NCBI GenBank assembly: GCA_905397405.1 | Contig: CAJPVJ010000027.1 | Location: forward strand, 1 to 62,522 | Reading direction: 5' to 3' | Source: Oppiella nova | Lineage: Eukaryota > Arthropoda > Arachnida > Sarcoptiformes > Oppiidae | Length of the DNA stretch: 62,522 nucleotides | In this document: one piece after another, positions 39,927 through 52,270 of the stretch | How positions within the stretch are numbered: the stretch's first letter is position 1 | Layout of the letters: every line of letters starts with the position of its first letter | The notes under the pieces: generated by a model | What the model was told of the DNA's origin: nothing | Database searches by the model: none | The model's input: only the letters and a program-made list of their open reading frames with translations | Made by a program: the position numbers and the translations under genes

Positions 39927-42900
39927 CTATTTGCTTTGAGCGCTGCTATCATCGGTCAGCAGATCTAAGATCTCTTGAATGGTCGATAAGTTGCGATAGT
40001 TTTCGGGCAGACCTTTCAAGGTGTCGATGACGTGGTCGACGATGTCGTCCAACTTCTTGATCTCGTCGGTGGCCTTCTTGTCGTTCTCCTCCCAAACCCT
40101 CCTATTTCTGGCGTATTTGGCGCCCAACCGCTCAATCATCTCCTCCTTCAGAGCCAACGACTCCTTTAAACTCACGTTTTCTAATCTCAACGAATCCAGG
40201 CTTTCAGACGACATCCACTTGGAGTCCGTTTTGTCCAACATTTTTCTCAGCTCCACATTCACAGACTCAGAGCACCTGTACTTCTCAGTCAACACGTCCA
40301 ACTCGTTGTTCAAATTTAACATTTTCTTTGTATTCAATTCGTTTTCACTCTTCAAGTGATCAAAAAACTCGTTTTTCTCACTAATTATTAAATCCTTTTC
40401 ATTCAAACCGCGTTTCAGTAAAACATTTTCTTTTATTATTTCATTTGTTTTATGCTTTAATTCTTCGGTATCTTTTGGATCGCAATTACTTTCACTGAAA
40501 AGCTCGTCAACTATACCATCATCGATGCAAATGTCTTTGCAATCGATTAGATTTGACGAATCAAATTGTGGCCACAGTTTAGATATAATCACAGAGTTGT
40601 CAATAGCGTTGCTTTTTGCTAATAGAGTGACGGCTTTCTCACGAATTTTATTTAATAGTTTACAAGAATTTTGTGCAAAATTCTCATAGTTTTCATTCTT
40701 TTGCACCAAATTCTCAATTTGTTTGTCTTTTTCCGCGACAGTCTCTTCAATTTGCTTCAGTTTCTCACTTCAAAGCAAACGTCAAAATGAGTATTCAATC
40801 ATAATATAAGTGATAAATACCTCTTCTCTTTGAGTTTGTCGTAAACACTTTTGGACCAAACCTTCACTTTATCGAAGGTCTCCTTCTCTTTAATCCAATC
40901 CAACCTCTCTTTGAATAGACTCTCTTCGGCCTCTTTGAGACTATCGGCCAAAACAGTCCTCTCACTCGTCAAGAATTCGATGCTTTCTTTTGCTTCTTTG
41001 GTCTCGTTTTCGAGTTCTTTGATTTTGTTCTCTAATGTCTGGATCTTATCCTCGAGTTCTGTATGCTTTGTGTCCTCCAAATCGAGACTCGCATCTAAAC
41101 AATAAAAATGCAAAAATTCAGACATAAAACTCATTTAAATGTCTTTTACTGCTATAATATAATGCATTTTAAACACACTTTATATTGCATTTAAATTCTT
41201 TCGAAACATTAATACTTATGTTTTCAACATTTTACATTGAAATAACGATTTTTATAACATTTAAAGTGATTATTGAATAAAAATCCTAATTTCGTGAGGA
41301 TTGAAACGAGAGGTCAAACAAATGTTAACTTCATCTGTTGAACCAAAACATTAAATTCGTTTCAAATAATATTATGAAAAATGAAAAATAAATTTTAAGT
41401 AAATTTAGATTTTGAGTTAAAACTGAAATTTCCAAAATTCTCATTTGTTTGTGAGTGTTGTACAGCATTGGGATCCTTATCTGAAATGCATATTTCGCTT
41501 AAAGCGTTTGATTTATTATAATTTAATTCATGAAAATATTCTTTTTGATAGGACTATAGGACTCTCAGAATTTTATTTTCTTTAATATTAAGTTTGGATT
41601 ACGTTTTGATCGAAGATTTTCTAAATTAATATTCCGTTTAGAGTGGAGTCGTGCCATCAAAAGCTATAATTTCCTAACATATGATAATCATTACAACAAA
41701 AATTGTTTTTTCTAGTGATTGATTGAAATAAGAAAAATCGCTAAAAATATAATAATAATATTCTAACCGATAAGTCGATTTAGAATTGAAATATATATGT
41801 TTTGTTATTAAATATAAAAACTTTATTAACATATTTTACTCGTTATATATCTGTTTTATTAGAGTTTTAGTGTGTTTTCATGTAAAACAATAAACAAATA
41901 AAAATTAGTTTAAAACAAACAGGATTTTCAATAATTTTCTATTAAAAAACTATTTGTAAACATATTATCTTTGGGTCACAACACAAAACGAGTCACTAAT
42001 CACTTTAAATCAAAAATCAATATAAATATCTTAAATATTTATAATTTTCTATTAGTCGTCAAAAACTATTTAATCTAAACTCTTATCTATAAAATGCGTT
42101 TATTTTAATAACACATTTAATATTAGCTCTTATTTATATAACTTATAAAAAGCCATTTAATCAACAAAAATATTATTATAATAAAAGTCCATAAAATTAA
42201 ACCATAAAAAGCAAAACAAGTATTTATAAAGTATTAAAGTTATAACTTATAAGTTGTAACAAATATTAATATAAATACTGTATATTGTGCTTAAAATATA
42301 TATAAAATCTTTTATTTTAAATCCCATTTGGTTTTGTTGATTAATTGTTTATGATTTAAGACAATTCAAACATAACTTTTTACATGAAAATGTTTTAATA
42401 ATTAAATAATAAAAAGAATATTCTTAACAAACAAATTATATTAATGTAAAAATTGTTTGCTTTTTGTTGATAACTTATCAAATTGAATGCATTTCAAAGC
42501 ATATCATTAATAATCACATTTTAAACAAAAGGTTTATTTGAGTTCACAATTATAACGATTCTTCAATATTAATATAAATATTTAGGTCTTTAATGCCTTA
42601 TTTAATAATAACCAGAAATATGTTAAAATATGAATAATTTATCATTTAATAAATAATTAAAATTATAGATAATTGTTAAAAGAGATACAATGTTTGACAC
42701 ACACTCTGTCTGTACCTCCCATTTAATTCATGTTTGATTACAAACTATTTTATAAATAATAAATTCAATCAAAAACTCAAATTAATGTCAAAATCAAGGA
42801 ATTTCATTAATAGCCGCTAAAGTGATAAAAACTTGTAAAACAGATATTAATAGAAAACAACTCGTTTTGATGTGATAATCAGTGTTTAACCAAAAATAAC

Positions 42901-45466
42901 AAGTTTTAGATTAGCTATTATTGGATGTAATAAAAGATAACTTTAAAAGTTTTAAATTAAAACTCTTTCCTTAAGTAAAAATGAGAGATTCATATAAGAT
43001 ATTGTGTTAAATATATTAATATGAAATTCCTTAACATTACAAATGAATTGTTATGTCATTGATTTAGTTTAACACAGAGTGATGCCCAAAGTGATTAAAA
43101 TACGAGGACTTAAGAGTTTGGCATTTTCGCCATCAAATCATAGGGTTTGAAGAATATCTGCAAATAATTGCATTTCAATTGCTGTCAAATATTCAGCGTT
43201 TCATTAAAGAAGTAATGATTTGAAAGTATAATAGAAGGCAATAAACATTAAAAACAGTTTAGAATAAGTTATCATAAATTTATAACTTATAAAATCTGTG
43301 AAATAATTGAATCCCAAATACTTATCCCGATTACAATCAAAGACAAAATAGATATTCATTAAATTTAAGTCCAAATTAATATAAAATATGAATCAAAAAA
43401 TCAATTCTAAATACAGTAAATATAGAGTAAAAGAAATATAAATGTTTCAAAATGAGTGATCACTGATCACAGGTATAAATGTATTAGAAATGAATAGTTT
43501 ACTGCATATTAAACCAGTTGCCGGTGAGTGTGTTTCACATTAATTCACTGTTTGATTGCATCCAATCATTAATTATCTCAAGGAGTTTATACTTATTTTA
43601 GATTACAATTAATTAAATAATAAATCAAATAATAAATAATTAGTGTTTGATTAAAACGATTAGAAAATACAGATTATCTGTTATTATAATAAATGTTGAA
43701 ATCAAATAACAAGAATACGACCAAAATGTAAGTTTGCAAACATTTTTCACTTTGTTTTTTGTTGTATTGATAATTGAAAAATGTTTTGCAAGAAAATGAT
43801 TTGCAGTTTTCCGACTGAATTCATTATGTTAAGGCAAATCAGTATTTGTCAACAAAATAACACTTCATTTAATTCAAGTTTTCATCCATCGATTGCAATA
43901 CAAAAAGCAATTAAAAATTCAATTCATAACTAATTATCAGTAGATAATTGGTTTCCCAATGATCTGAACCATACGTCAAATGCATTGATTTTATGGTTTA
44001 CTTCTGAGAAAGGAATTCAAATGAGAGGAATTCATATGAAGGACAGACAGACGGAAAGTCAGACACTAAACATTAAAATTACAAATTCTTAACACAAAAA
44101 ATTAAATTCTCACTCAAAAGTCACGACATTTGCACAAACAATAATTGCCTCAATAACAGGTGTTTTACGATTTGGTATACTTTAAGCTCATGTAATAAAG
44201 TTATTATTACTTTTTAAATCAATGCCTAAAACTAAAGAAATCTAAAATTTATTTTAATTTATTCATTGATTTACTGTTTAATAAAAGGTTTGCGAAAAAC
44301 AAAACCAACAAAAAGAAAATGAAAATAATGTGTAAAACAATAAAAATATAAAATGACTTAATGTTTGGAAATTGCGATAAAAATAAGCGATAAAAAATAG
44401 ATAATAAAAATCACAATTAGGTTCACATTGAATGAAATATTGGCTTACTTTGAGAGTTGGATGAATTGGACATCGAGTCGGCTTTGGATCCATTTGTGTG
44501 ACTCTTCTGCACATTCTTCTGGTATATAATATTCTCCCAATACTTGCGTTGCAGTCGTTTGAGCTCTTCCTGAAGGCGAATGATTTCCGTCTTATAATTG
44601 TTGGCCAAAGACTTCTCTTTCTTGAGCTCCAGTTGGGGGTCGTCTGCGAGCTGTTGGCCATCGATTGACACCAATTTGTTGGGAAGCGTTGCCGTCGTTT
44701 CGATGAGTTGTAGCCTAACCCTCGAGTACTCCATTTGCAACCTCTCGTGCTCTTCAGAGAGTTTCCGGAAATGTTTTAAATTAGTTTTATCACAATTTCC
44801 ACACTTTATGCCAATTATAGCCGAATCGCGGCTCGAGTTCGACACCGGAGAGGACGGGCTGTGAAGAGCGACCGGACTTCGCATCACAGCACTACTCGTC
44901 ATGTCATCCAACACTTTGTGGCGATATTTGTCGCCATTATGATCGTCCAAACCATTAGTTTTAGTCAATTTGCCGAAACTGTTTCTCACAAACTTCGGGA
45001 TCAGAGCCTCTCTGAGACCACCACTCGACTGATTCTTCCGCAGTTTGTGTGCATTCAGTGACATCTCAAGAGACGTGTGCTGTGACTGTGACTGACATGT
45101 GTTGTGATTGTCTCCGAAGTGTCGACCACTCGATAGTCTGCTTTGCATTGAACTCCTGGACGACAAGTGATTGTCTTCTGTGGTGTTGGAGTGCATGAGA
45201 TGTCCACTCATGAGGTACTGGTCGCGTGCCCTCTGAGGCAGTCGTAGACTTCGAGTTCGCGTCAGATTAGTGGTCCTCTTCATTATGGATTCACTGGACG
45301 TGTCATCGCCTCTGCATTTGGCCGAAGAGCTGATGGTGGAGGCCGTGAGTCTTGAGGAGGGGTTTGGGGCACCAAATGGCCGATTGATTGGCATTTCGGT
45401 CACAAGTGATGCGATAATAGCTCTCGAACTGAGAAAAGCACTTAAAATGAGAGTAAATGCGATCAA
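39927..45466 (-). CDS. Coiled-coil protein of unrecognised family (three exons)
   Basis: I do not recognise the family. A 5' exon (about 45430-44449) is Ser/Arg-rich (TRTRSLRLPQRARDQYLM, SPSSPVSNSSRDS) with a CGNC motif, followed by a coiled-coil segment (LSEEHERLQMEYSRVRLQLI; LQEELKRLQRKYWENI). A 3.3 kb intron leads to about 41098-40820, which encodes a long Glu/Lys heptad region (ELEDKIQTLENKIKELENE). A short intron then leads to the last exon, about 40768-39927, ending ERLGAKYARNRRVWEEN...LSTIQEILDLLTDD. Splice phases at both introns agree. The architecture suggests a cytoskeletal or centrosomal scaffold, but that is only inference. The start is uncertain: the frame stays open above the first visible Met, into the region that is duplicated in the 45-47 kb palindrome. 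Confidence 0.7.
41100..44440. other. Large AT-rich intron
   Basis: No coding sequence, RNA gene or mobile element recognised on either strand. Confidence 0.6.
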
Positions 45467-46262
45467 AAGCTATGTTTTTNAACAATTATTAAAATGTTTT
45501 TCAATTAACTATAATTTTATTTTTCATGTCTTGAACATTAAATTTAATTGGTTTTGACTTAAAGTGAGATGAGGTAAAAGTTGGGCAAAAAGTTTTTAAC
45601 AGTGAATGCTTAGGCAAGTAATAGTGAAGACTTGTTTAGACGTCATATGAAATGACAGATAATTACATAACAAACATATTTGTATTGTTTGAAAGTTTTA
45701 TGGAAATACACATTGATTTGTAAAACAGGAATTGAGGTTCAATTCAGTCATCAGTCACTTCTAACTGCAATCCATTCAATACATCTATTTATACCTATTA
45801 TTACACTTTATATCAAATTATACTAATCTTACAGTCAATGTATGCATAATTGTGTTACAGTTCCTAATATTGTGCTGTATTTGTGTTAATACACTGTACT
45901 TTGCTTTCAATTAAACTACTCGTTATGTCTATTGCAATACAAACAAATGGTCTAATAGTGGTAAATGTTGATATGTTCAGTGATATGTTCATGGTCATTC
46001 ATCACTAGTTTTAAGACAGCCATAAGAGTGGACCAAAAGTTGCACAAAAGTTTTGGATTGCATTGAATGCATAGGTTTTGCTGCGTATTGTGTTTCTGCT
46101 GTACGGTATGTATGGCTCACTGTATGTCTCACTGTATGGACGCATAGACTATGCGTCGGCAGTGATAGTACGCATGAGTTGTTGGCAAATGTGAGCCAAA
46201 CATGAGTTTAAGCGCAAAACAAACCAAACGTTTTGTAGTGAACACTGACTTCATATGAAACA

Positions 46263-46390
46263 CAGCAAGCGTTGTTTTTGTATCGAAAACTAGCGTAAAT
46301 GAGAGTAAAATTCACGAAAAGAGTCAAGCTCTCGATAATAGCGTAGTGAACACTGGCTTTACGGTTAGTTAGCCGGTAAACCACGGGGTT
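46263..46390. other. In-place complemented block inside the palindrome
   Basis: Without correction this 128-bp stretch is segment B (around 45366-45479 and 47092-47219) read backwards base for base without complementing. Sharp edges: GAAACA|CAGCAAGC on the left and GGGGTT|ACCCC on the right. It is the clearest DNA-level proof because it needs no protein alignment. Confidence 0.97.
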
Positions 46391-46391
46391 A

Positions 46392-47091
46392 CCCCTCCTC
46401 AAGACTCACGGCCTCCACCATCAGCTCTTCGGCCAAATGCAGAGGCGATGACACGTCCAGTGAATCCATAATGAAGAGGACCACTAATCTGACGCGAACT
46501 CGAAGTCTACGACTGCCTCAGAGGGCACGCGACCAGTACCTCATGAGTGGACATCTCATGCACTCCAACACCACAGAAGACAATCACTTGTCGTCCAGGA
46601 GTTCAATGCAAAGCAGACTATCGAGTGGTCGACACTTCGGAGACAATCACAACACATGTCAGTCACAGTCACAGCACACGTCTCTTGAGATGTCACTGAA
46701 TGCACACAAACTGCGGAAGAATCAGTCGAGTGGTGGTCTCAGAGAGGCTCTGATCCCGAAGTTTGTGAGAAACAGTTTCGGCAAATTGACTAAAACTAAT
46801 GGTTTGGACGATCATAATGGCGACAAATATCGCCACAAAGTGTTGGATGACATGACGAGTAGTGCTGTGATGCGAAGTCCGGTCGCTCTTCACAGCCCGT
46901 CCTCTCCGGTGTCGAACTCGAGCCGCGATTCGGCTATAATTGGCATAAAGTGTGGAAATTGTGATAAAACTAATTTAAAACATTTCCGGAAACTCTCTGA
47001 AGAGCACGAGAGGTTGCAAATGGAGTACTCGAGGGTTAGGCTACAACTCATCGAAACGACGGCAACGCTTCCCAACAAATTGGTGTCAATA
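46392..47091 (+). pseudogene. Inverted partial copy of the coiled-coil gene exon
   Basis: Encodes MKRTTNLTRTRSLRLPQRAR to TTATLPNKLVSI identically to the minus-strand exon, then breaks off into unrelated flank. Either a very recent inverted duplication or an assembly foldback. Confidence 0.85.
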
Positions 47092-47872
47092 TTGGGGCAC
47101 CAAATGGCCGATTGATTGGCATTTCGGTCACAAGTGATGCGATAATAGCTCTCGAACTGAGAAAAGCACTTAAAATGAGAGTAAATGCGATCAAAAGCTA
47201 TGTTTTTGTTGCGAACGACTGTTTCATATGAAGTCAGTGTTCACTACAAAACGTTTGGTTTGTTTTGCGCTTAAACTCATGTTTGGCTCACATTTGCCAA
47301 CAACTCATGCGTACTATCACTACCGACGCATAGTCTATGCGTCCATACAGTGAGCATACAGTGAGCCATACATACCGTACAGCAGAAACACAATACGCAG
47401 CAAAACCTATGCATTCAATGCAATCCAAAACTTTTGTCAAACTTTTGGTCCACTCTTATGGCGTGTCTTAAAACTAGTGATGAATGACCATGAACATATC
47501 ACTGAACATATCAACATTTACCACTATTAGATCATTTGTTTGTATTGCAATAGACATAACGAGTAGTTTAATTGAAAGCAAAGTACAGCATATTAACACA
47601 AATACAGCACAATATTAGGAACTGTAACACAATTATGCATACATTGACTGTAAGATTAGTTTAATTTTATATAAAGTGTAATAATAGGTATAAATAGTAT
47701 TATTGAATAGATTGCAGTTAGAAGTGACTGATGACTGAATTGAACCTCAATTCCTGTTTTACAAATCAATGTGTATTTTCATAAAACTTTCAAACAATAC
47801 AAATATGTTTGTTATATAATTATCTGTCATTTCATATGACGTCTAAACAAGTCTTCACTATTACTTGCCTTA

Positions 47873-49024
47873 TTTAAGTGACAATTTTTGAAAAACGGGT
47901 TGAAAATGGAGTAGAGTGAAATTCAGTTTTGGTTAATTTAAATTACAAGTTCTGTACTTTTTATTTTAATATCAATTAACTTTTTGTAAAATTATTAACA
48001 ATGCAATTAGAAGTCGTTTACAACGGAATGGGTTTTGAATGGAAACCAACTTTTCTCGGATCCCTTGCGAGGAAATAATTTTAATTAATTTACTTCATAT
48101 ATGCGTTAAATTGTGATTCTTGTGGTTTTGTCTTAATGTACTCAATGACATCATTTTATTGCATAAGTTATACTGGATTACTGTATAGGTTTTAACTAGT
48201 TTTTAACTTATTCAATGTCTGAAGTTTTTGCTACTTTTATAGTAAAAAAGTTCTTATACTCTTTTCATTTATTTTAAAAAAAAGTTTTGAATTGTTTTGT
48301 CAATTAGTGTGTCTGTACTTCATTTTAACTTGTTATGCATTATAGTTATAATAAGATTAAATAACTTATTATAATAACAAAAATATAACAGTAAAAAGTT
48401 TTGTTTTACTCCAGATTTCAAATCAAATATGCTGTTTTGTTACAAAAATAACAAAAAATTGTTGAATTCTCATAAAAATTCAATTCAATTGTAAAAGGAT
48501 TTTAAAATAATGAGTGACTCTTTTTCAGGTCATTTCAAAATATAAATACATTTCAATGAAAGTTTTTTGCTTATATAAAACTATTCTAATCAACTTATAC
48601 TGTATTACAGTAGACCGTATATATGAATTTTGTGGCAATATATCAACTCTTAAAACAGGTATTATTGTTACGGTATTACATTATTATTGTTATTAGTTGT
48701 ATTATTACTGTAAACTAGTCTAACTCCGATTTGATTTAATGAAATAACTCCAAACAAGTGCCTAATATAAGTCTAATGCTGTCAAACATACGGTAACAAC
48801 TGACTTATACTGTAACTGTGTTATTAAAATCACGAAAACTATTTTTGTCGATAATTCAAACACTGGAACAGAACTACAGGTTTTAGAAAATCCTTTTACA
48901 TAAGACTACTCTTCAAAATAGGATATTATCGTTGAATAAATAATTCATTTTATAACAAACACAAAGACTTTCAATTTATTTTTATTTTAAAGATTTTACT
49001 TATGAATAAAAAAAAATTCTATAA
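47873..49024. other. Intergenic
   Basis: AT-rich, no recognised feature. Confidence 0.55.
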
Positions 49025-50983
49025 TTATATTTTAGCAAAAACTATTGATTTCCGGGAACTCAATGACTTATTCTGTTGAGAGTCAATGGTTTGGGAGGGG
49101 AACGTCTGCTCGGCATTAATCCAATTGCGTTCCGAAGGACTTATATTTAATTTGTTTAAGACTTGATTTGCAATATTAGGAACTATTGGCTGGAGTAGTA
49201 TTGCAGACACTCTGAGTGCTTCCAAAGTGATGTAAAGAACTGAAAGTAATTTCTGTTCTTCAGTCTCTTCTTTCGCCAAAAGCCAGGGTTTGGTTTCATT
49301 GAAAAATATGTTATTTAGTCGCAAACAATCCATAATATCATTGATTACTAAATGAAAACTTCCACTTAAATAATGATTTTCACAATTTTTGGCTAAATTT
49401 TGTATCCTTTCTATGAGTTCAAAGGATTCGCTTTCAATGGATTTGAAGTCATTCAATGATAAGTTGGGATATATTTGGTTTTTGTTAATGGCTTTAGCTG
49501 TGCATCGATTCAACAAATTACCAAAATTGTCGGCCAATTCTGCGTTCAAATATTGCTTTGCTTTAAGTTCAGTAAAGTCTGGAAAATAGTTATTAAAATT
49601 ATTAAATCAATTATAATGAGTACATTACATGCTATAAGTTCTGACTCGAGTCGGTGTGAAGAGATCCCTGTCTCAGAAGGAAATATCTAAAGCCATCGCT
49701 GGTATACTGATTGATGCAGTGAATTGGATCGACAACATTGCCTCTGCTTTTACTCATTTTGATGTCATCTTTGAGCCAATGGGAGTGACAGAGCAGAGAA
49801 CGGGGAGGTTTGAGTCCAGCGGCCATCAGGAATGCCGGCCAATAGATGCCATGAAACTTAAGTATATCTTTGCCAATGACTTGACAATCTGGTGGCCAGA
49901 CGTGATTCTCATCGCTTGGATATCCCGAAACCGTTAGATAATTGATGAGAGCGTCAAACCAGACGTATATCTATGAATATTATTGAATCAAATAAAACAA
50001 ACCAATACTTTATTCATAACTGTATTTCGCGTACAACTTGTGTGCAATCGTTGGGGACTTCAATACCCCAACTGAGTCTGGATTTAGGTCGGGATACAGA
50101 TATGTCTCGCAATCCCTTCTCGACCTCATGACTAAGGATTGTGGCAAACACTGAAGGTTTCACTGTATCTCCACTGTTGATCCAATCGAGTATCTGATCC
50201 TTAAATTGACTCAATTTGAAGATATAATTGTCTTCGGAAGACCACTCGACAGGATTTCCAGACTCTGCAGAAACCTTAACGTTGTCTGCATTCGTAATAA
50301 CCTGTAATTCGGTGACAAATGTCTCGTCAGACACACAATACCAGCCCTCGTATGAAGACTTATGAATGAATCCATTGTTCCAAAGAGTGGTCCAAAAGGT
50401 TTGAACAGCTCTTCGGTGCAACTCATCGGTAGTCCTAATAAAGTGTCACTTTGACTATAGTGAACTGAGCTTCTCTGAAGCCTTGACAACACTATAAACC
50501 AGCGTTTTATGAAACCAGAGTTAAGGAGAGTTAACTCGGCGAGAAACCTAGATTCGAAGTTTACTCAGTGTTGATGTCATCAATTAAACCATTGTCTCAA
50601 TGGATGCACTCAATGGTCATACTTTGATGCCGTATTCATCGGTTCCCGTCGAGAATATGGTCTCACTTTTGCCACATATTCGGTGATACCTATGGATAGT
50701 GTCGGCAATGATTGCTGAATACAAGTGTCCGATGTGTGGAACTAATGGACAGACAATCACTGTTTAGACCAATCATTGCATCAATCAATAGGACATCAAT
50801 TCAATTGAGACCTGAATTGACGTAAAATATTGGAGTAGTTATGAAGTAATCATTTGTTTTATGTCTTGAATCCAATGAATGGTCTCTTATTTGAATGCAA
50901 TTCAAACACTGTTTATATTTCAATGCATTTAATGCTTTGCTTTGAAATGAAATGATATTTAATTTCATTAAATTACTAAACAT
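49025..50983 (-). CDS. MARS2: Methionyl-tRNA synthetase, mitochondrial
   Basis: Class I aminoacyl-tRNA synthetase that charges mitochondrial tRNA-Met. Exons 50983-50812, 50741-50623, 50550-50038, 49970-49646 and 49578-49025 join to 560 codons plus stop (human 593). A basic N-terminus of about 45 residues fits a mitochondrial presequence, followed by [11 protein letters not shown]. The HIGH motif is PHIGHLYSA, the KMSKS motif [13 protein letters not shown], with [20 protein letters not shown] and FRYFLLRQG between and after. Block 50445-50571 hides the start of exon 3; complemented, it gives CDQISQQFRSLFE and [18 protein letters not shown] in frame. It is divergent from RABL3 with 220 bp between starts. 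Confidence 0.95.
50445..50571. other. In-place complemented block (MARS2 exon 3)
   Basis: Plain reading has stops. Complemented reading gives an AG acceptor at 50551, IQRAAQ and FCDQISQQFRSLFE, joining FIRTTDEL in frame at the sharp edge 50444/50445. Confidence 0.95.
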
Positions 50984-51203
50984 TTTAGAGTTAGTGTCTC
51001 TTTACACACGTTTTTCAACAAAAGTAAGTTTGTATACTAAACTTTTTCAAAACCGTAAAGATACTTTCGTTTGTGATTTGTCTACAGTCGTAACTCACGT
51101 ATTGTCTGGGTTATGATATGTCATGTGTATGTATTGACAAGTATTAACATTACGTAACCGTAATAGTGATGCGATTGTCATTCAAATTACCACTCATTTA
51201 GTG
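50984..51203. promoter_or_regulatory. Divergent promoter MARS2 / RABL3
   Basis: Only 220 bp lie between two start codons pointing away from each other, so a bidirectional promoter is inferred. No TATA box stands out. Confidence 0.55.
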
Positions 51204-51956
51204 ATGTCTTCGACCGATAAGATCAAAGTGTTAGTGTTGGGCGACTCAGGAGTGGGCAAGTCTTCACTGGTGCACCTCATATGTCAGGGTCAGCCCATTG
51301 CCAACCCTTTGTGGACAATCGGCGCCACCATTGATGTGAAGCTTCACGAGTATATGGAGGGCACACCTGAACAGAGGACCAGTTTCATCGAGTTGTGGGA
51401 CATCGGGGGCTCCAGAAGCCACTCGATTGCCCGCAATGTCTTCTACAACGGATTCCACGGCATAATTCTGGTGCACGACCTCACGAACAGCAAGTCTGAG
51501 GCCAATCTCCGCAAATGGTTGGGACATGTCTTCTACAACAAGGACCACACCATCAAAGACAACAACACTTCCCTCAACACCAGTCTGTCTGCCGCTCTGT
51601 TTCCGGTCAACACCGACGACGAGATCCACTTCGATAGGGAGGCCTTCTTTGAGCGCAATATTCCCGTCTTAGTCGTGGCCACAAAGCGAGAGTCAGTTCA
51701 CGTCTCACACCTTCCTCTGCATCGCTCTCATCGCATGTCCTCTTTGGCCGAAGAGTGCGGCGCCGAAGAGATCGAAGTGGACTGCCATCAGACCCGTAGC
51801 TTAGCTCCCGGGTCCACAAATGCCGTCAAATTGAGTCGATTTTTCGATAAAGTCTGCGAACGAAGGCTTCATAATCACAACTCTTTCACCAATTATTTGG
51901 ACAGAAATAAGAGACAATCTCTTCTCAATACTAATAAATATTCACATATAGACTGA
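51204..51956 (+). CDS. RABL3: Rab-like GTPase 3
   Basis: Small GTPase of the atypical Rab-like family, linked to trafficking and prenylation chaperoning. Single exon of 250 codons (human 236). P-loop GDSGVGKSS at residues 15-23 (VKVLVLGDSGVGKSSLVHLI-like), switch II region ELWDIGGS in place of the usual DTAGQ, then GIILVHDLTN and the guanine-specificity region VVATKRES. The C-terminus (NAVKLSRFFDKVCERR) lacks a prenylation cysteine, typical of RABL3. The ATG at 51204 is used; an in-frame GTG precedes it. Confidence 0.95.
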   Translation: MSSTDKIKVLVLGDSGVGKSSLVHLICQGQPIANPLWTIGATIDVKLHEYMEGTPEQRTSFIELWDIGGSRSHSIARNVFYNGFHGIILVHDLTNSKSEANLRKWLGHVFYNKDHTIKDNNTSLNTSLSAALFPVNTDDEIHFDREAFFERNIPVLVVATKRESVHVSHLPLHRSHRMSSLAEECGAEEIEVDCHQTRSLAPGSTNAVKLSRFFDKVCERRLHNHNSFTNYLDRNKRQSLLNTNKYSHID

Positions 51957-52107
51957 TCCGTGGATTAGTCACTTAATTGATCCATTAATTCAATGATAGG
52001 GTTTTTAGTTAACAAATTTTTAAAATCTATTATTTCTTACGGTATAGTAATTTATAAATAGAGATATTTTGTATACAAATTGTGAGCAAAACTTATTTAT
52101 TTAAAGC

Positions 52108-52113
52108 AATAAA
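52108..52113 (+). terminator. Polyadenylation signal AATAAA of RABL3
   Basis: AATAAA about 150 bp after the RABL3 stop, in the convergent interval before EIPR1. Confidence 0.5.
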
Positions 52114-52270
52114 ATAATTATTTTGTTTAGAAATCATTTCATAATTGTGTTTCTAATGATACGTGACTGTACTGTAACTTATGATAGTTTTTCATACATT
52201 TGTAGTGAATTTATTAAACTATAAAATATTTATGATTAGGTAATAAATAATTTGTAAATCAAATACAAAA

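Larger units (their letters stand above)
44660..47872. repeat. Palindromic (inverted) duplication around the coiled-coil gene's first exon
   Basis: Call exon segment A (44660-45365), flank B (45366-45479) and flank D (45612-46262). The right side holds A inverted (46392-47091), B direct (47092-47207) and D inverted (47220-47872). The block 46263-46390, when complemented, is B inverted. The corrected right side is therefore D-B'-A' joined to B-D', a foldback of one locus. Copies are almost identical. A single N at 45480 interrupts the left copy. The A'/B junction cuts the exon inside a codon run, so the second copy is not a functional gene. Confidence 0.9.
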
